Notes: a model not told the origin generated them from the letters alone. 64,000 nucleotides of DNA from Polyangiaceae bacterium (GCA_015075635.1 JABTUA010000003.1:1364001-1428000); one strand, 5' to 3'. Positions 8,813 through 18,298 are shown, numbered from the stretch's first letter. Program-made: numbers and translations.

Positions 8813-10222
8813 ATGTCCGCGGAGGGGCCCCTGTCCGGCAGCGTCATCGGCGGGAAGTTCAAGGTCCTCCGGACCCTGGGCGCCGGCGGCATGGGCGCCG
8901 TCTACGAGATCGAGCACATCTTCACCCACCACCGCCGGGCGCTGAAGCTCCTGCACCAAGAGGTCGCGTCGCATCCTGCGGTGGTAGAACGCTTCCTGCG
9001 AGAAGCCTCCGCGGCGGGACGCATCGGCAACCCGCACATCGTCGAGACCTTCGACGCCGGGACGCTCGAGAGTGGCGAGCCGTACCTGGTGATGGAGCTT
9101 TTGAGCGGGCAGGAGCTGACCCGGCAAATCGCGCACCAGGGGCGGCTCGGCGTGGACTACCTGGCGCACCTGGTGCGCCAAGCCTGCAGCGGCGTGCAGG
9201 CCGCGCACGACGCCGGTGTGGTCCACCGCGATCTGAAGCCGGACAACCTGTTCGTCACCGAGCGCGACGGGCGCCCGTTCGTGAAGATCCTGGACTTCGG
9301 CATCTCGAAGTTCGACACGGCGGTGACCGGCGATCACGCCATGACGCGCGAGGGCTCGATGCTCGGCACGCCGTATTACATGCCGCCGGAGCAGGTCCGC
9401 GGCGCCAAGGATCTGGACGCCCGCGCGGACATCTACGCGCTGGGAGTGATCCTGTACGAAGCGGCCAGCGGTCGCCGGCCCTTCGACGCGGACACGCTGC
9501 CGCACCTCGCCTTGCTCATTCACGAGGGCAAGCCCACGCCGCTCGCGGAGCTCAGGCCCGAGCTCCCGCTCAGCTTCTGCCGCGTGGTGGAGAAGGCCAT
9601 GGCTGCTCAGCGCGAAGAGCGCTTCGCCAGCGCGCGGGAGCTTGCGGAGGCGCTCGAGCCGTTCGAGCAACCAGCGGCGCGCGAGGCCTACGCGGCGACG
9701 CTCGCCATCGAGGCCAGCGCCCTCGCCCCGCCGGGGGGCGCCGAGCCCGCGCCGCGCAGCATACGGATCCCGGTCGCTCCCGCGGCCACGGCGGATCCGC
9801 CGCCGCCGAGTGCCGTGCCGTTGGGGGAGGGCGGGCGTCCGGCGTCGATCGAAGCGGCAGCGCTGGGGCGGACCGTGGCGCAGCCCGCGCGCGCCGCCGG
9901 TGGGCGAGCCGCCGTCGTCCTTGGCGCGATCGTCGCCGGCGCGATCGGCGTGTACGCCGTGGGGTTCCGGGGTCGCGGGCCTGCCGAGCCCGGCAGCGCG
10001 GCGCCGGAGGCGGCCGGGCCACCAGCGTCAGTCCCTGCGATCGTGCCGGCTTCGGCAGCGCCGGCCCCGAGCGCAGCTCCGGCGGCGTCGGCGCTGCCCG
10101 ACGCGGGTCGAGCGCCGACGATCGCGACGGCCGTCGGTAAGGCGGCGCCAAGCAAGCCGCCGGCGCCGGCGGGCTCGACCAAGGCGCAGAAGACCGGCCT
10201 GGCCGACGAGAACCCGTATTGA
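8813..10222 (+). CDS. Transmembrane serine/threonine protein kinase
   Basis: 469 residues. The kinase domain (about 16-285) has the glycine loop GAGGMGAVYE (23-32), Lys45, Glu64, HRDLKPDN (Asp140) and DFGISKF (Asp161), and an APE-like PPE after the activation loop. All catalytic residues are present, so it should be active. A Pro/Ala-rich linker leads to one membrane helix (VVLGAIVAGAIGVYAVGF, about 365-385) and a short Pro/Ala-rich outer tail without a recognised sensor domain. This architecture is common in myxobacteria. A PEGA/TPR protein follows 54 bp downstream and is a plausible functional partner. Confidence 0.93.
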   Translation: MSAEGPLSGSVIGGKFKVLRTLGAGGMGAVYEIEHIFTHHRRALKLLHQEVASHPAVVERFLREASAAGRIGNPHIVETFDAGTLESGEPYLVMELLSGQELTRQIAHQGRLGVDYLAHLVRQACSGVQAAHDAGVVHRDLKPDNLFVTERDGRPFVKILDFGISKFDTAVTGDHAMTREGSMLGTPYYMPPEQVRGAKDLDARADIYALGVILYEAASGRRPFDADTLPHLALLIHEGKPTPLAELRPELPLSFCRVVEKAMAAQREERFASARELAEALEPFEQPAAREAYAATLAIEASALAPPGGAEPAPRSIRIPVAPAATADPPPPSAVPLGEGGRPASIEAAALGRTVAQPARAAGGRAAVVLGAIVAGAIGVYAVGFRGRGPAEPGSAAPEAAGPPASVPAIVPASAAPAPSAAPAASALPDAGRAPTIATAVGKAAPSKPPAPAGSTKAQKTGLADENPY

Positions 10223-10276
10223 CGGTGGGCGTCGCGGACCGACGCGCTGTCTGGTAAGAGCCGAGTCGTGGTGGGA

Positions 10277-11761
10277 ATGTCGAGCCGCTGGTCCGTTTCG
10301 CTCCTGGCGCTGTCGCTGTTCCTCGCAAACGTCCCGGCACACGCCGAGGAGTCGGCGCCGGACGCCAAGACCGAGGCGCGCGATCGGTTCGGTCGAGGCC
10401 TCAGGCTCTTCAACGACGGTGACAACGCCGGCGCGCTCGCGGAGTTCAAGCGCGCTCACGAGCTGGCTCCGCATCCCGTGGTCGCCTACAACATCGGCCT
10501 GGTCTACGCGGCGATGGGGCGAGCCATCGAGGCGGTGGACACGCTGGACGAGGTGCTGAAGAGCCCCGGCACGCTCTCGGCGGACAAGCTGGAGAAGGCC
10601 AGGAGGACTCGCGCCGAGCAGGCGCTGCGCATCGCCGAGCTGAGCGTGAAGGCGAACGTCGAGGGCGCCGAGGTCGAGATCGACGGCATCAATGTGGAGA
10701 AGCTCCCGCTCACCCGGGCGCTGAAGGTCACCAGCGGCTCGCGCGTCGTCGGCGTGACCGCGCCGGGCCACATCCCCGAGCGGCGCGAGGTGACGCTGGC
10801 CGGCGGCATCAAGAAGGAGCTGGTCTTCGAGCTCCGCCCCTTCGAGGGTCGCTTGGCGCAGCTCGTGGTCAGGTCGAGCATCCCCGGCGCGGTGGTCTCG
10901 GTGGACGGCAAGCGCGTCGGGGTCACGCCGCTGTCGGCGCCCGTGGTGCTCGCGCCCGGCAAGCACAACGTGCAGCTCGAGCGCGCGGGGTACTCGCCCG
11001 TGTCCCAGGCCGTGGAGCTAGGCGACGCCGTCAAGGGTGAGGTCACGCTCGAGCCCGCGATCGATCCGACGAAGTCGATCAGCGAGGGAGGCCGCCTCGC
11101 CCTCGACCTGAGCGAGCCGGAGTGCAGCTTCAGCGTGAACGGCCGGCCGCAGGGCAAGTACACCGGCGGGCTGCGAGTCCCCGCTGGTCCGCACCTCGTG
11201 CGGGTGGAGCGCGACGGCTTCGAGCCCGTGGAGCGGCTGGTGGACGTCGCGAAGGGCGGCACCACCAGCGTGCGCATCGTGCTGGAGCCGACCCCCGAGT
11301 ACCGGCAGCGCTACGAGAAGAAGGCGAGCCTCTTCAAGACCTGGGGATGGGTCGGAGTCATCGGCGGCGCCGTGGTGACCGGCGTCGGTACCGGTTACCT
11401 GATCTGGAACCAGGGGAAGAAGGACGAATACATCGACGAAGGGAACTACTGGAAGGGCCAGATCGACCTTCACAACGCCAACCAGAGCAGCGCGTGCAAA
11501 GACAACCAGTTCGAGTACTGCAACCAACGGCTCGAGACTGCGGTCGACTCCTACGACCGCGCCAAGGCTCGCGATCTGTTCGGCTGGCTCGCGGTCGGCG
11601 TCGGCGGTGCCGCGCTGGTGACCGGCAGCGTGCTCTTGATCACCGGCGACGATCCCGACCGCTACACCCACGAGCGCCCCGAGCTGGCGAAGCCGCGCTG
11701 GGCGCCGATGCTCGCGCTCGGGCCGGACGGCGGCGCGCTGGTCGTGGGCGGCGCTTTCTGA
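10277..11761 (+). CDS. Exported TPR and PEGA-domain protein
   Basis: 494 residues. A cleavable signal peptide (1-23, ending AHA) is followed by TPR-like helices (about 33-95). Three PEGA-type beta modules then follow: roughly 115-180, 190-255 with VDGKRVGVTPL, and 270-340. Two hydrophobic segments occur at about 354-376 and 433-455. PEGA modules are found in bacterial surface and S-layer-associated proteins and often sit beside Ser/Thr kinases in myxobacteria, as here. A periplasmic or envelope structural role is likely. ATG 10277 was chosen over GTG 10268 because it gives the standard signal peptide. Confidence 0.8.
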   Translation: MSSRWSVSLLALSLFLANVPAHAEESAPDAKTEARDRFGRGLRLFNDGDNAGALAEFKRAHELAPHPVVAYNIGLVYAAMGRAIEAVDTLDEVLKSPGTLSADKLEKARRTRAEQALRIAELSVKANVEGAEVEIDGINVEKLPLTRALKVTSGSRVVGVTAPGHIPERREVTLAGGIKKELVFELRPFEGRLAQLVVRSSIPGAVVSVDGKRVGVTPLSAPVVLAPGKHNVQLERAGYSPVSQAVELGDAVKGEVTLEPAIDPTKSISEGGRLALDLSEPECSFSVNGRPQGKYTGGLRVPAGPHLVRVERDGFEPVERLVDVAKGGTTSVRIVLEPTPEYRQRYEKKASLFKTWGWVGVIGGAVVTGVGTGYLIWNQGKKDEYIDEGNYWKGQIDLHNANQSSACKDNQFEYCNQRLETAVDSYDRAKARDLFGWLAVGVGGAALVTGSVLLITGDDPDRYTHERPELAKPRWAPMLALGPDGGALVVGGAF

Positions 11762-11815
11762 CCGCGCCCAGGAATCGTTTGACGGCGAGGCCCACTCTCG
11801 GGCAATACCCTCTCA

Positions 11816-12196
11816 ATGGACATGGGCGCGGGGCTGGGCATCATCATCACGGTCGTCAGTCTGCTGTTCACCTTGGTGGTCTTCGCCGGGGTGGGCTTCG
11901 TGATGTGGAAGGTGTTCGGCGGCCTGATGAAGCAGTCCCAGGAGCGCCAGGCGCTCTTGGCGACGGGCCTGCCGGCGATGGGGCGAGTGGTGCAGCTGGC
12001 AGACACCGGCATGCTGGTGAACAACAACCCGCAGGTCCGCATCGTGGTCGAGGTGCAGATGCCGGGACGCCCGCCCTACCAGGCGGACACCACCATGGTC
12101 GTCTCGATGCTGGCCGTGCCGCGGGTTCAGCCCGGTTGCATGGTGAACCTGCGCGTGGATCCGATGAACCCGTCGCGCATCGCGCTGTTGATCTGA
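11816..12196 (+). CDS. Small membrane protein with a DUF3592-like outer domain
   Basis: 126 residues. One N-terminal membrane helix (IIITVVSLLFTLVVFAGVGFVMW, about 9-31) is followed by a soluble beta-rich part containing ATGLPAMGRVVQLADTG and VNNNPQVRIVVEVQMPG. This pattern recalls DUF3592/SHOCT-type small membrane proteins in which a short domain opens with a conserved G-A-x-G-x-V. No enzymatic motif is visible. It is probably transcribed from its own signal or by read-through from the PEGA gene 54 bp upstream. Confidence 0.6.
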   Translation: MDMGAGLGIIITVVSLLFTLVVFAGVGFVMWKVFGGLMKQSQERQALLATGLPAMGRVVQLADTGMLVNNNPQVRIVVEVQMPGRPPYQADTTMVVSMLAVPRVQPGCMVNLRVDPMNPSRIALLI

Positions 12197-12263
12197 GCGC
12201 GAAATCCTTGCCGGGCTCCCTGCCTTGGCGGGCGGGCCCGAGAGTGCCAGGCTCGCCCGCGCC

Positions 12264-12881
12264 ATGAGCGGTGCCGGCTGGCGTGCCATTCTCTGGGCGG
12301 GGCTGCTCGCGGTCGCCGTCAACGCTTGCGCGAAGCCGAGCGCTCGGACCGAAGCCGCGCCACCCCCGAGCGCCAGCGCGGCAGCGGCGAACTCGGCGCC
12401 GAAGGAGGGCAACATGCGCATCGAATCGTCCGCGTTCACGCACCAGGGCGAGATCCCTTCCAAGTACACCTGCGAAGGCGACGACGTCTCTCCGCCTCTC
12501 TCGTGGAGCGGCGCCCCCGCCGGCACCAAGAGCTTCGCGCTGATCGTCGACGATCCGGACGCGCCCGACCCTGCCGCTCCGAAGCGCGTCTGGGTGCACT
12601 GGGTCGTCTACGATCTGTCGCCGGAGACTGCGTCCCTCCCCGAGGCGACGAAGCAAGCTCCGGCCGGCGCTCGCGACGGGCAGAACGACTGGGGCAAGAC
12701 CGGCTACGGCGGACCTTGCCCGCCGATCGGGCGCCACCGCTACTTCCACAAGCTCTACGCCCTCGACACCGTGCTCGGCGATCGCGGAGCCCTGAAGAAG
12801 GCCGAGCTCGAGGCCGCGATGAAGGGCCACGTGCTCGGCAGCGCGGAGCTCCTCGGCACCTACCAGAAGAAGAAGAGGTAG
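12264..12881 (+). CDS. YbhB/YbcL-family (PEBP-like) lipoprotein
   Basis: 205 residues. The lipoprotein signal ends VNAC (Cys17) and a short Ala/Pro linker follows. The PEBP fold (about 50-200) has the family hallmarks FTHQGEIPSKYTCEGDDVSPPLSW, DDPDAP, VHWVVYD, GYGGPCPPIGRHRYFHKLYALD. YbhB-like proteins bind phosphate- or carboxylate-type ligands in the periplasm, and their physiological role is poorly known. ATG 12264 places the hydrophobic signal correctly. It converges on the aldehyde dehydrogenase gene with one base between the stop codons. Confidence 0.92.
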   Translation: MSGAGWRAILWAGLLAVAVNACAKPSARTEAAPPPSASAAAANSAPKEGNMRIESSAFTHQGEIPSKYTCEGDDVSPPLSWSGAPAGTKSFALIVDDPDAPDPAAPKRVWVHWVVYDLSPETASLPEATKQAPAGARDGQNDWGKTGYGGPCPPIGRHRYFHKLYALDTVLGDRGALKKAELEAAMKGHVLGSAELLGTYQKKKR

Positions 12882-12882
12882 G

Positions 12883-14268
12883 TCAGCCTGCCCGCAGGTG
12901 GTACGCCTTCGGCTTCAGGAACGCCTCGATGCCATAGGTCGAGAGCGTGCAGCCGATGCCGGAGTGCCCGCGCCCCGACCACGGCAAGCGCGGGCTCACC
13001 CGATCGCAGCAGTTCCAATACGCCGTGCCCACGTCCAGCTCGGCGAGGATAGCCTCAGCGCGGGCGCGGTTCTGGGAGTACACCGCTGCGGTGAGCCCGT
13101 ATTCGGTGTCGGCCATCAGTCGCTGCGCCTCCGCGTCGGAGGCGACCTTCATTACGCCGATCAGGGGGCCGAAGCTCTCGTCCCGCATCAGCTTCATCTC
13201 GTGGGTCACGTCCACCAGCACCGTCGGCTCGAAGAAGAAGCCGGCGCGCTCGGCGCGACGGCCCCCGGTGAGCAGCTTGGCGCCGCGGTGCAGCGCGTCC
13301 GCGACCTGGTCCTCGAGGGTGGCGAGGGCGAGCTCGCGCCGCGCGAGCGGACCGATGTACGTCTTGTCGTCCGTCGGGTCGCCCAGCACGAAGCCTTGCA
13401 CGGCGTCGGTCAGCGCGCGGATGAACGGATCCCAGATGCGCTCGTGCACGTAGATGCGCTCGACGGCGCAGCAGCTCTGCCCGGTGTTGTAGAAGGCGCC
13501 GTCGGCGGTGGCGAGGGCGGCCTGAGCGGGGTCCACGTCGTCACAGACGTAGGCCGGGTCCTTGCCGCCGAGCTCGAGCTGCACGCGGATCATGCGATGG
13601 GCCAGCGCCTGCGCGATGCGGGTGCCGGTCGCGTGGGAGCCCGTGAAGAAGACGCCGTCCAGCTTCTGCTCGACGAGCGCGGCTCCCACGCTGCCGCCGC
13701 CCAACACGCTGACGAACACGTCCTGGGGGATGCCGGCGTCGTGCAGCGCCCGTTCGATCCCGAGCCCGGTGAGCGTGGCGTACTCGCTGGGCTTGTAGAC
13801 GACGCCGTTACCCGTGAGCAGCGCCGGCAAGAACACGTTCGCGCCGACGAAGAACGGGTAGTTCCAGGCGCTCACGTTGGCGACGACGCCCAGCGGCTCG
13901 TGGCGGATGCGCTCTTCCGTCCCGCCGGCGTCGGCGCCCAGCACGACTTCGTCCTCGATCTCACGGGCGGCGTGCTCCAGAAAGAAGTCGACGCGCCCGC
14001 CCAAGGCGATGAGCTCGTTCCGAGACTGGCTGATCGGCTTGCCGACCTCGCTGGTGAGCACCTGCGCCAGCGCCTCGCGGCGTTCGGCCACGATGTCGCG
14101 GAAGCGCCGGATCCGTTCCGCGCGCTCGGCGAAGCTCGAGGCGGCCCAAGCTCGCTGAGCCCGGCGCACCCGGCCGACCTTGTCGGCGATGGATCCGGGT
14201 GTGTCTTCGTCCAGCTCCTTCAACGTCTGATTGGTCGCCGGGTTCACGATGCGCATGGCGCCGTCCAT
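12883..14268 (-). CDS. NAD(P)-dependent aldehyde dehydrogenase
   Basis: 461 residues, full length for a class-3-like or succinate-semialdehyde-type ALDH. Motifs: cofactor region NVSAWNYPFF (about 131-140), FFTGSHATGTRIAQ for NAD(P), the base Glu232 in LELGGKDPA, and the nucleophile Cys266 in NTGQSCC. The protein oxidises aldehydes to carboxylates, and the substrate is undetermined. The start may be Met5 (14256), since MRIVNPATN is the typical family beginning. It diverges from a small conserved gene 46 bp away. Confidence 0.93.
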   Translation of the reverse strand: MDGAMRIVNPATNQTLKELDEDTPGSIADKVGRVRRAQRAWAASSFAERAERIRRFRDIVAERREALAQVLTSEVGKPISQSRNELIALGGRVDFFLEHAAREIEDEVVLGADAGGTEERIRHEPLGVVANVSAWNYPFFVGANVFLPALLTGNGVVYKPSEYATLTGLGIERALHDAGIPQDVFVSVLGGGSVGAALVEQKLDGVFFTGSHATGTRIAQALAHRMIRVQLELGGKDPAYVCDDVDPAQAALATADGAFYNTGQSCCAVERIYVHERIWDPFIRALTDAVQGFVLGDPTDDKTYIGPLARRELALATLEDQVADALHRGAKLLTGGRRAERAGFFFEPTVLVDVTHEMKLMRDESFGPLIGVMKVASDAEAQRLMADTEYGLTAAVYSQNRARAEAILAELDVGTAYWNCCDRVSPRLPWSGRGHSGIGCTLSTYGIEAFLKPKAYHLRAG

Positions 14269-14314
14269 ACCATGCCGCTTCGGCGAAATCGCGAGCTGGG
14301 CTATCCTGCCGTGC

Positions 14315-14791
14315 GTGCCGACACCCTCACTGCACCAGCTGACGCGAGCGACCCGGGCCGACCTCGAGGAGCTCTACGCGCGCTCGGGCCCGTTGAGCGT
14401 GCCCACGGGGGTCTTCCACGGTCACCATTTGATGTGGCTCGACACTCCCGCGGCGCGGCACCCGGTGCTCCGGACGCTGGAGGAGCTGGTGTTCGCGCGC
14501 CTGCCGTGGACCCTCGATTTCGACCGGCGTCGCTGGTTCTGGTTCGACGTTCCGCTCGGTCTGGCGCACTTCAGCCCCAGCATCGGGCAGTCGCGCTGGC
14601 GCGACGCGCAGACCATCCGCATGCTCTACGACGACCGCGCGCTGCCCGGCTTCGTCAACCAGTTCCTGTACGACGAGGTCAAGCCGCTCTCGGACGACGT
14701 GTGCCTGGGCATGGGTGGCATCTCCGCCGGGCGTGGCAAGGGCGAGCAGTTCTTCTTCGCGCTCTCCAGGGCTGGTTCTGCCCAGCTTTAG
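14315..14791 (+). CDS. Conserved protein of unknown function
   Basis: 158 residues beginning at GTG 14315 (VPTPSLHQLTRATRADL), chosen as the first start clear of the divergent aldehyde dehydrogenase gene. No signal peptide or membrane helix is seen. The protein is compact and rich in aromatics (GVFHGHHLMWLDTP, RRWFWFDVPLGLAHF, GKGEQFFFALSRA). The ending, with a glycine-rich GMGGISAGRGKGEQFFF strand, recalls small lipocalin-like or ligand-binding folds, but I do not recognise a named family. It overlaps the end of the creatininase-like gene by 4 bp on the opposite strand. Confidence 0.55.
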   Translation: MPTPSLHQLTRATRADLEELYARSGPLSVPTGVFHGHHLMWLDTPAARHPVLRTLEELVFARLPWTLDFDRRRWFWFDVPLGLAHFSPSIGQSRWRDAQTIRMLYDDRALPGFVNQFLYDEVKPLSDDVCLGMGGISAGRGKGEQFFFALSRAGSAQL

Positions 14792-15522
14792 ACCCGAGCG
14801 AGCACCGCCTCCACCAAGATCTGACCCAGGACCTGGACGGTGGCGCGACCCTCTTCCGCGCTCGCGCCGCCGGGCGAGCCGAAATACGCGCGCGGGCCGC
14901 CGGCCTCCTCGAAGCTCGTCTTCCCCTCGCGGATCGCGCGGGACAGGCTCGCGGGGTTGTCGGGGAGCAGGGCTCGGATCGCCTCGCGCACGAGCTCGGG
15001 GCGCTCCGCCATCACGATGGAGCCCTCGTATTGCCCGGCGTGGCAGGCGCCGCTCTTGAACTCGTCGGTGAGGCGCAACGCCCAGGGCTTGCGCGTCACG
15101 TCGGGGAAGACCACGTTTGCGACTCCCTCGAGCGCACCGACCGCGGCGTGCAGCGAGCCGAGGTGGCCGGGCTCGAGGTGTGCGTTCGCGATGGCCAAGC
15201 GGCGGAGCCCGTGGCGCGCGAGGGCCTGCCCGACGTCCACGATCAGCGCCGTGACGGTCTCAGGGCGCACCGAGATGGTCCCGGCGAAACCCGCCGCGTA
15301 GCCTGCGGAGGTGTAGGCCAGAGGCGGCGCAATCAGCGCGCGCACGCCGCGCGCGTCGAGCTGCATCACCGCCTCGCGGGCCATCGCTTCGGCGATGATC
15401 ACGTCGGTCGAGAGCGGGAGGTGGGGCCCGTGGGCCTCCGTGGCGCCAACCGGCAGGATGACCCAGGGGTCCTGCTCCGCCAGATCCCGGATCTCCTCCC
15501 AGGTGAAGTCGGCGAGCCTCAC
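14788..15522 (-). CDS. Creatininase-family metal-dependent amidohydrolase
   Basis: 244 residues starting at GTG 15522, whose GTGA overlaps the stop of the upstream hydrolase by 4 bp. Family motifs: PVGATEAHGPHLPLSTD near the N-terminus (metal-ligand Glu, His and Asp), ANAHLEPGHLGSL in the middle, and CHAGQYEGSIVMAERPELV with the characteristic HAG-E metal site. The family hydrolyses cyclic or N-formyl amides (creatinine, mycofactocin and flavin-related amides); the exact substrate is unknown. Coupling to an alpha/beta hydrolase suggests a shared catabolic task. Confidence 0.85.
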   Translation of the reverse strand: MRLADFTWEEIRDLAEQDPWVILPVGATEAHGPHLPLSTDVIIAEAMAREAVMQLDARGVRALIAPPLAYTSAGYAAGFAGTISVRPETVTALIVDVGQALARHGLRRLAIANAHLEPGHLGSLHAAVGALEGVANVVFPDVTRKPWALRLTDEFKSGACHAGQYEGSIVMAERPELVREAIRALLPDNPASLSRAIREGKTSFEEAGGPRAYFGSPGGASAEEGRATVQVLGQILVEAVLARV

Positions 15523-16310
15523 GAGAGCGTCCCGACGCGCTCGGCGAACCCGGCGATCTCGTCCACCAGGAGGTCGAAGTCGTGATCGAGCGTCGCCAGG
15601 TGATACGAGCGGGGGAGCACCAGCTCGGTCACGTCGCGCCCCTCGAGCATCTTCAAGAGCGCGCGGGAGTTCTCCGCCGGCACGCTGTGGTCCTGGGGTG
15701 AGTAGGCGACCAGCACCGGCACCTTCAGCGTCTCGAGGCCCAGGCGGATGCGCGGCAGCTGCTTCAGGAACGAGTTGCCCGCCTTCGCCGGCACCATCTC
15801 GTAGGCGTGCTCGTCGCCACCTTTGGCGATGTCGTTCTTGACCAGGCCCGCGGCGGCCGCCGGCACCACCGGCAACACGTGCTCCAGCACCGGCGCGGCC
15901 TTGGCCAGGAAGCCCGCGCGATTCAAGAGCGTGCAGTTGATCGGCACGACGCCCGCCACCAGCTCGGGCCGCGCGCAGGCGACGTCGAGCGCGATGGTCC
16001 CGCCCATGCTCAGGCCGACCAGAACCACTCGCTTGCCGCGACCTGCCAGGTCGCTCAGCGCTCGGTCCATCTCCCAGCGCCAGTCGCCGTAGCGGGTCGC
16101 GAGCATGTCCCGCCAGTGGGTGCCGTGCCCCGGCAGGCGGATCACCTCCACCGCGAAGCCGCGGGCTGCCAGCGCTTCGCCGAGCGGTCGCGTCGCCGTC
16201 GGGTTGCCGGTGAAGCCGTGGCAGAGGACGACGCCGATGCCGGAGCGTGAGCCGGAGCCCGGGGACGACCAGGGCTCCGCGCCGGGCTGAACGGGAAAGC
16301 GGTCGGACAT
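15519..16310 (-). CDS. Alpha/beta hydrolase, monoacylglycerol lipase/carboxylesterase type
   Basis: 263 residues from ATG 16310. Features of the Est30/monoglyceride-lipase group are the oxyanion motif CHGFTGNP, the nucleophile elbow GLSMGG (Ser near 110), Asp in YSPQDHSVP and the C-terminal His in SYHLATLDHD. It is predicted to hydrolyse short or medium acyl esters in the cytoplasm, as no signal peptide is present. It is the first gene of a two-gene operon with the creatininase-like protein and diverges from the aryl-CoA ligase gene 77 bp away, which may share the control region. Confidence 0.9.
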   Translation of the reverse strand: MSDRFPVQPGAEPWSSPGSGSRSGIGVVLCHGFTGNPTATRPLGEALAARGFAVEVIRLPGHGTHWRDMLATRYGDWRWEMDRALSDLAGRGKRVVLVGLSMGGTIALDVACARPELVAGVVPINCTLLNRAGFLAKAAPVLEHVLPVVPAAAAGLVKNDIAKGGDEHAYEMVPAKAGNSFLKQLPRIRLGLETLKVPVLVAYSPQDHSVPAENSRALLKMLEGRDVTELVLPRSYHLATLDHDFDLLVDEIAGFAERVGTLS

Positions 16311-16387
16311 GGCGCGGAGCATAAGGAGAAGTCGCGGGCAGGTCCACGCACTTGACCTCCGGTTGCGCCGGTCGTTTCGTGGCTCCC

Positions 16388-17935
16388 ATGTCCGTCCCGC
16401 TGCCGGAGAGACTCAACATCGCGGACCGCTTCCTCACCGAACGCTTGCGGGAGGGCAGGGGCGAAAAGATCGCGCTCATCGCCGGCGAGCGCCGCTTGAG
16501 CTACGCCGAGGTGAAGGCGTCGGCGAACCGCTTCGCCAACGTGCTCGCCGAGCTCGGGGTCGATCCCGAGCAGCGCGTGCTGATCGGCCTGCCGGACATC
16601 CCCGAGTTCCCCATCTCTCTGTTCGGCACCCTCGCCAACGGCTCGGCCGTGGTGATGGTCAACTCGCTGCTCAAGGAGGACGAAATCGCCTACTTCTACG
16701 CGTACACGCGGGCGAAGGTGGCGGTCGTCCACGCCGATCACGCCGAGGCCTTCGTGCGGGCGGCCGCGGGAGCGCGCGACCTGCGTCATCTGTTGATCGT
16801 GGGCGGCGCCGCGTCCGGCTCCGCCAAGGCGCGCTCGTTCGAGGAGCTGATGGCCCGCGCGAGCGACGTGCACGAGAGCTACCCGACCCACCGTGACGAC
16901 GCGGCCATCTGGCTGTTCTCCGGCGGCACCACCGGGCGTCCCAAGGCCGTGGTCCAGACTCACGCCTCCTTCGCCAACACCACGGAGCTCTACGCCAAGC
17001 AAGTGCTCGGCTACTCCGACGGCGACGTCACGCTCAGCGTGCCGAAGCTCTACTTCGGCTACGCCACCGGCTCGAACCTGCTCTTCCCGTTCTCCGTGGG
17101 TGGGACCAGCATCCTGTTCCCCGAGCGCTGCACCGCCGACGTGCTGTTCGAGCAGATCCGCCGGCACCGCCCCACGATCCTGATCAACGTGCCCACCATG
17201 GTGAACCACATGGTGAGCCACCCGGCGGCGCGCGAGCAGGATCTCTCGTGCCTGCGCTTCGCGACCTCGGCGGGCGAGGCGCTGCCGGTCGAGCTCTACC
17301 AGCGCTGGAAAGACAGCTTCGGGGTCGAGCTCCTCGACGGCCTCGGGACCGCGGAGATGTGGCACGTTTTCTTGACCAATCGCCTGGGCGACGTGGCGCC
17401 CGGCACGCTGGGCAAGGCGGTGCCAGGCTTCGACGTCCGCGTGCGCGACGACGAGGGGCGAGACCTGCCGGACGGCGAGGTCGGCTGGCTCTGGGTGCGC
17501 GGCGGCTCGCGCGCCATCGCCTATTGGCAGAACATGGAGAAGACCGAGTCCGCGTTCCAGGGCGAGTGGTACGTGTCCGGCGACATGGTCCGCCGAGACG
17601 CGCAGGGCAACTTCGTCTACTGCGGGCGCGGCGACGACATGTTGAAGGTGGGCGGAAAGTGGCTCGCCCCCGGCGAAGTGGAGAACTGCCTGCTCACTCA
17701 CCCTTCGGTGAAGGAGGTCGCGGTCGTCGGGGTCCCCGACGAAAACGGGCTGGTGAAGCCCCACGCCTTCGTCAGCGTCCACTCGCCGAAGGAAGGATTG
17801 GGGGAGGAGCTCGCCGCCTGGGTGCGCGACAAGCTCGAGCCCTACAAGGCCCCCCGCGAGGTCGTGTTCGTGGACGCGATGCCCCGCACGCACCTGGGCA
17901 AGATCGACCGCGGGCGCCTCCGGCGCGGCGCCTGA
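16388..17935 (+). CDS. Benzoate-CoA-ligase-family aryl/acyl-CoA ligase
   Basis: 515 residues, an ANL-superfamily adenylate-forming enzyme. The P-loop is LFSGGTTGRPKAVVQTH, then come YFGYATGSNLLFP, LDGLGTAEMWHVFLTN, the hinge YCGRGDDMLKVGGKWLAP and the C-terminal lysine motif RTHLGKIDRGRLR. The early part (ERLNIADRFLTERL) and DGLGTAEMWHVF are typical of benzoate-CoA ligases. It would activate an aromatic or related acid with ATP and CoA. ATG 16388 begins MSVPLPERLN; a longer form from 16352 is less likely. A VOC-family gene starts 3 bp after its stop. Confidence 0.88.
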   Translation: MSVPLPERLNIADRFLTERLREGRGEKIALIAGERRLSYAEVKASANRFANVLAELGVDPEQRVLIGLPDIPEFPISLFGTLANGSAVVMVNSLLKEDEIAYFYAYTRAKVAVVHADHAEAFVRAAAGARDLRHLLIVGGAASGSAKARSFEELMARASDVHESYPTHRDDAAIWLFSGGTTGRPKAVVQTHASFANTTELYAKQVLGYSDGDVTLSVPKLYFGYATGSNLLFPFSVGGTSILFPERCTADVLFEQIRRHRPTILINVPTMVNHMVSHPAAREQDLSCLRFATSAGEALPVELYQRWKDSFGVELLDGLGTAEMWHVFLTNRLGDVAPGTLGKAVPGFDVRVRDDEGRDLPDGEVGWLWVRGGSRAIAYWQNMEKTESAFQGEWYVSGDMVRRDAQGNFVYCGRGDDMLKVGGKWLAPGEVENCLLTHPSVKEVAVVGVPDENGLVKPHAFVSVHSPKEGLGEELAAWVRDKLEPYKAPREVVFVDAMPRTHLGKIDRGRLRRGA

Positions 17936-17938
17936 GCC

Positions 17939-18298
17939 ATGTCGCGGGCCATTCACCACGTCGCCCTCGGCGCGCGAGACGTGGAGCGCGTCGCGCGCTT
18001 CTACCGCGACGCGCTCGGGCTCGTGGAGGTCGCCCGACACTCCGCCGAAGGCGGCGCGCTGCGCTCGATCTGGCTCCGGGCCGGCGGGACCGTGCTCATG
18101 ATCGAGCGCACCGAGGCCGAGCCGAGAGCGGTCGAGGGCATCGGTGCCGGGCCCTTCCTCCTGGCCTTCGCCGTGACGCCGGCCGAACGCGCGGAGCTCG
18201 AGGCCCGGCTCGCCGTCGAGAGCCGCAGCGAGCACAGCTCGTATTTCAGGGATCCGGAGGGGAATCGCGTGGCCGTCAGCCACTATCCGCTGCCGTGA
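17939..18298 (+). CDS. VOC/glyoxalase-fold protein
   Basis: 119 residues, one vicinal-oxygen-chelate module: AIHHVALGARDVERVARFYRDALGL at the start and YFRDPEGNRVAVSHYP at the end, with the conserved His near residue 7 and an acidic metal site near the end. It may be a dioxygenase, epimerase or resistance-type protein; the sequence alone cannot decide. The tight spacing to the aryl-CoA ligase (3 bp) fits aromatic metabolism. Its TGA overlaps the ATG of the next gene. Confidence 0.85.
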   Translation: MSRAIHHVALGARDVERVARFYRDALGLVEVARHSAEGGALRSIWLRAGGTVLMIERTEAEPRAVEGIGAGPFLLAFAVTPAERAELEARLAVESRSEHSSYFRDPEGNRVAVSHYPLP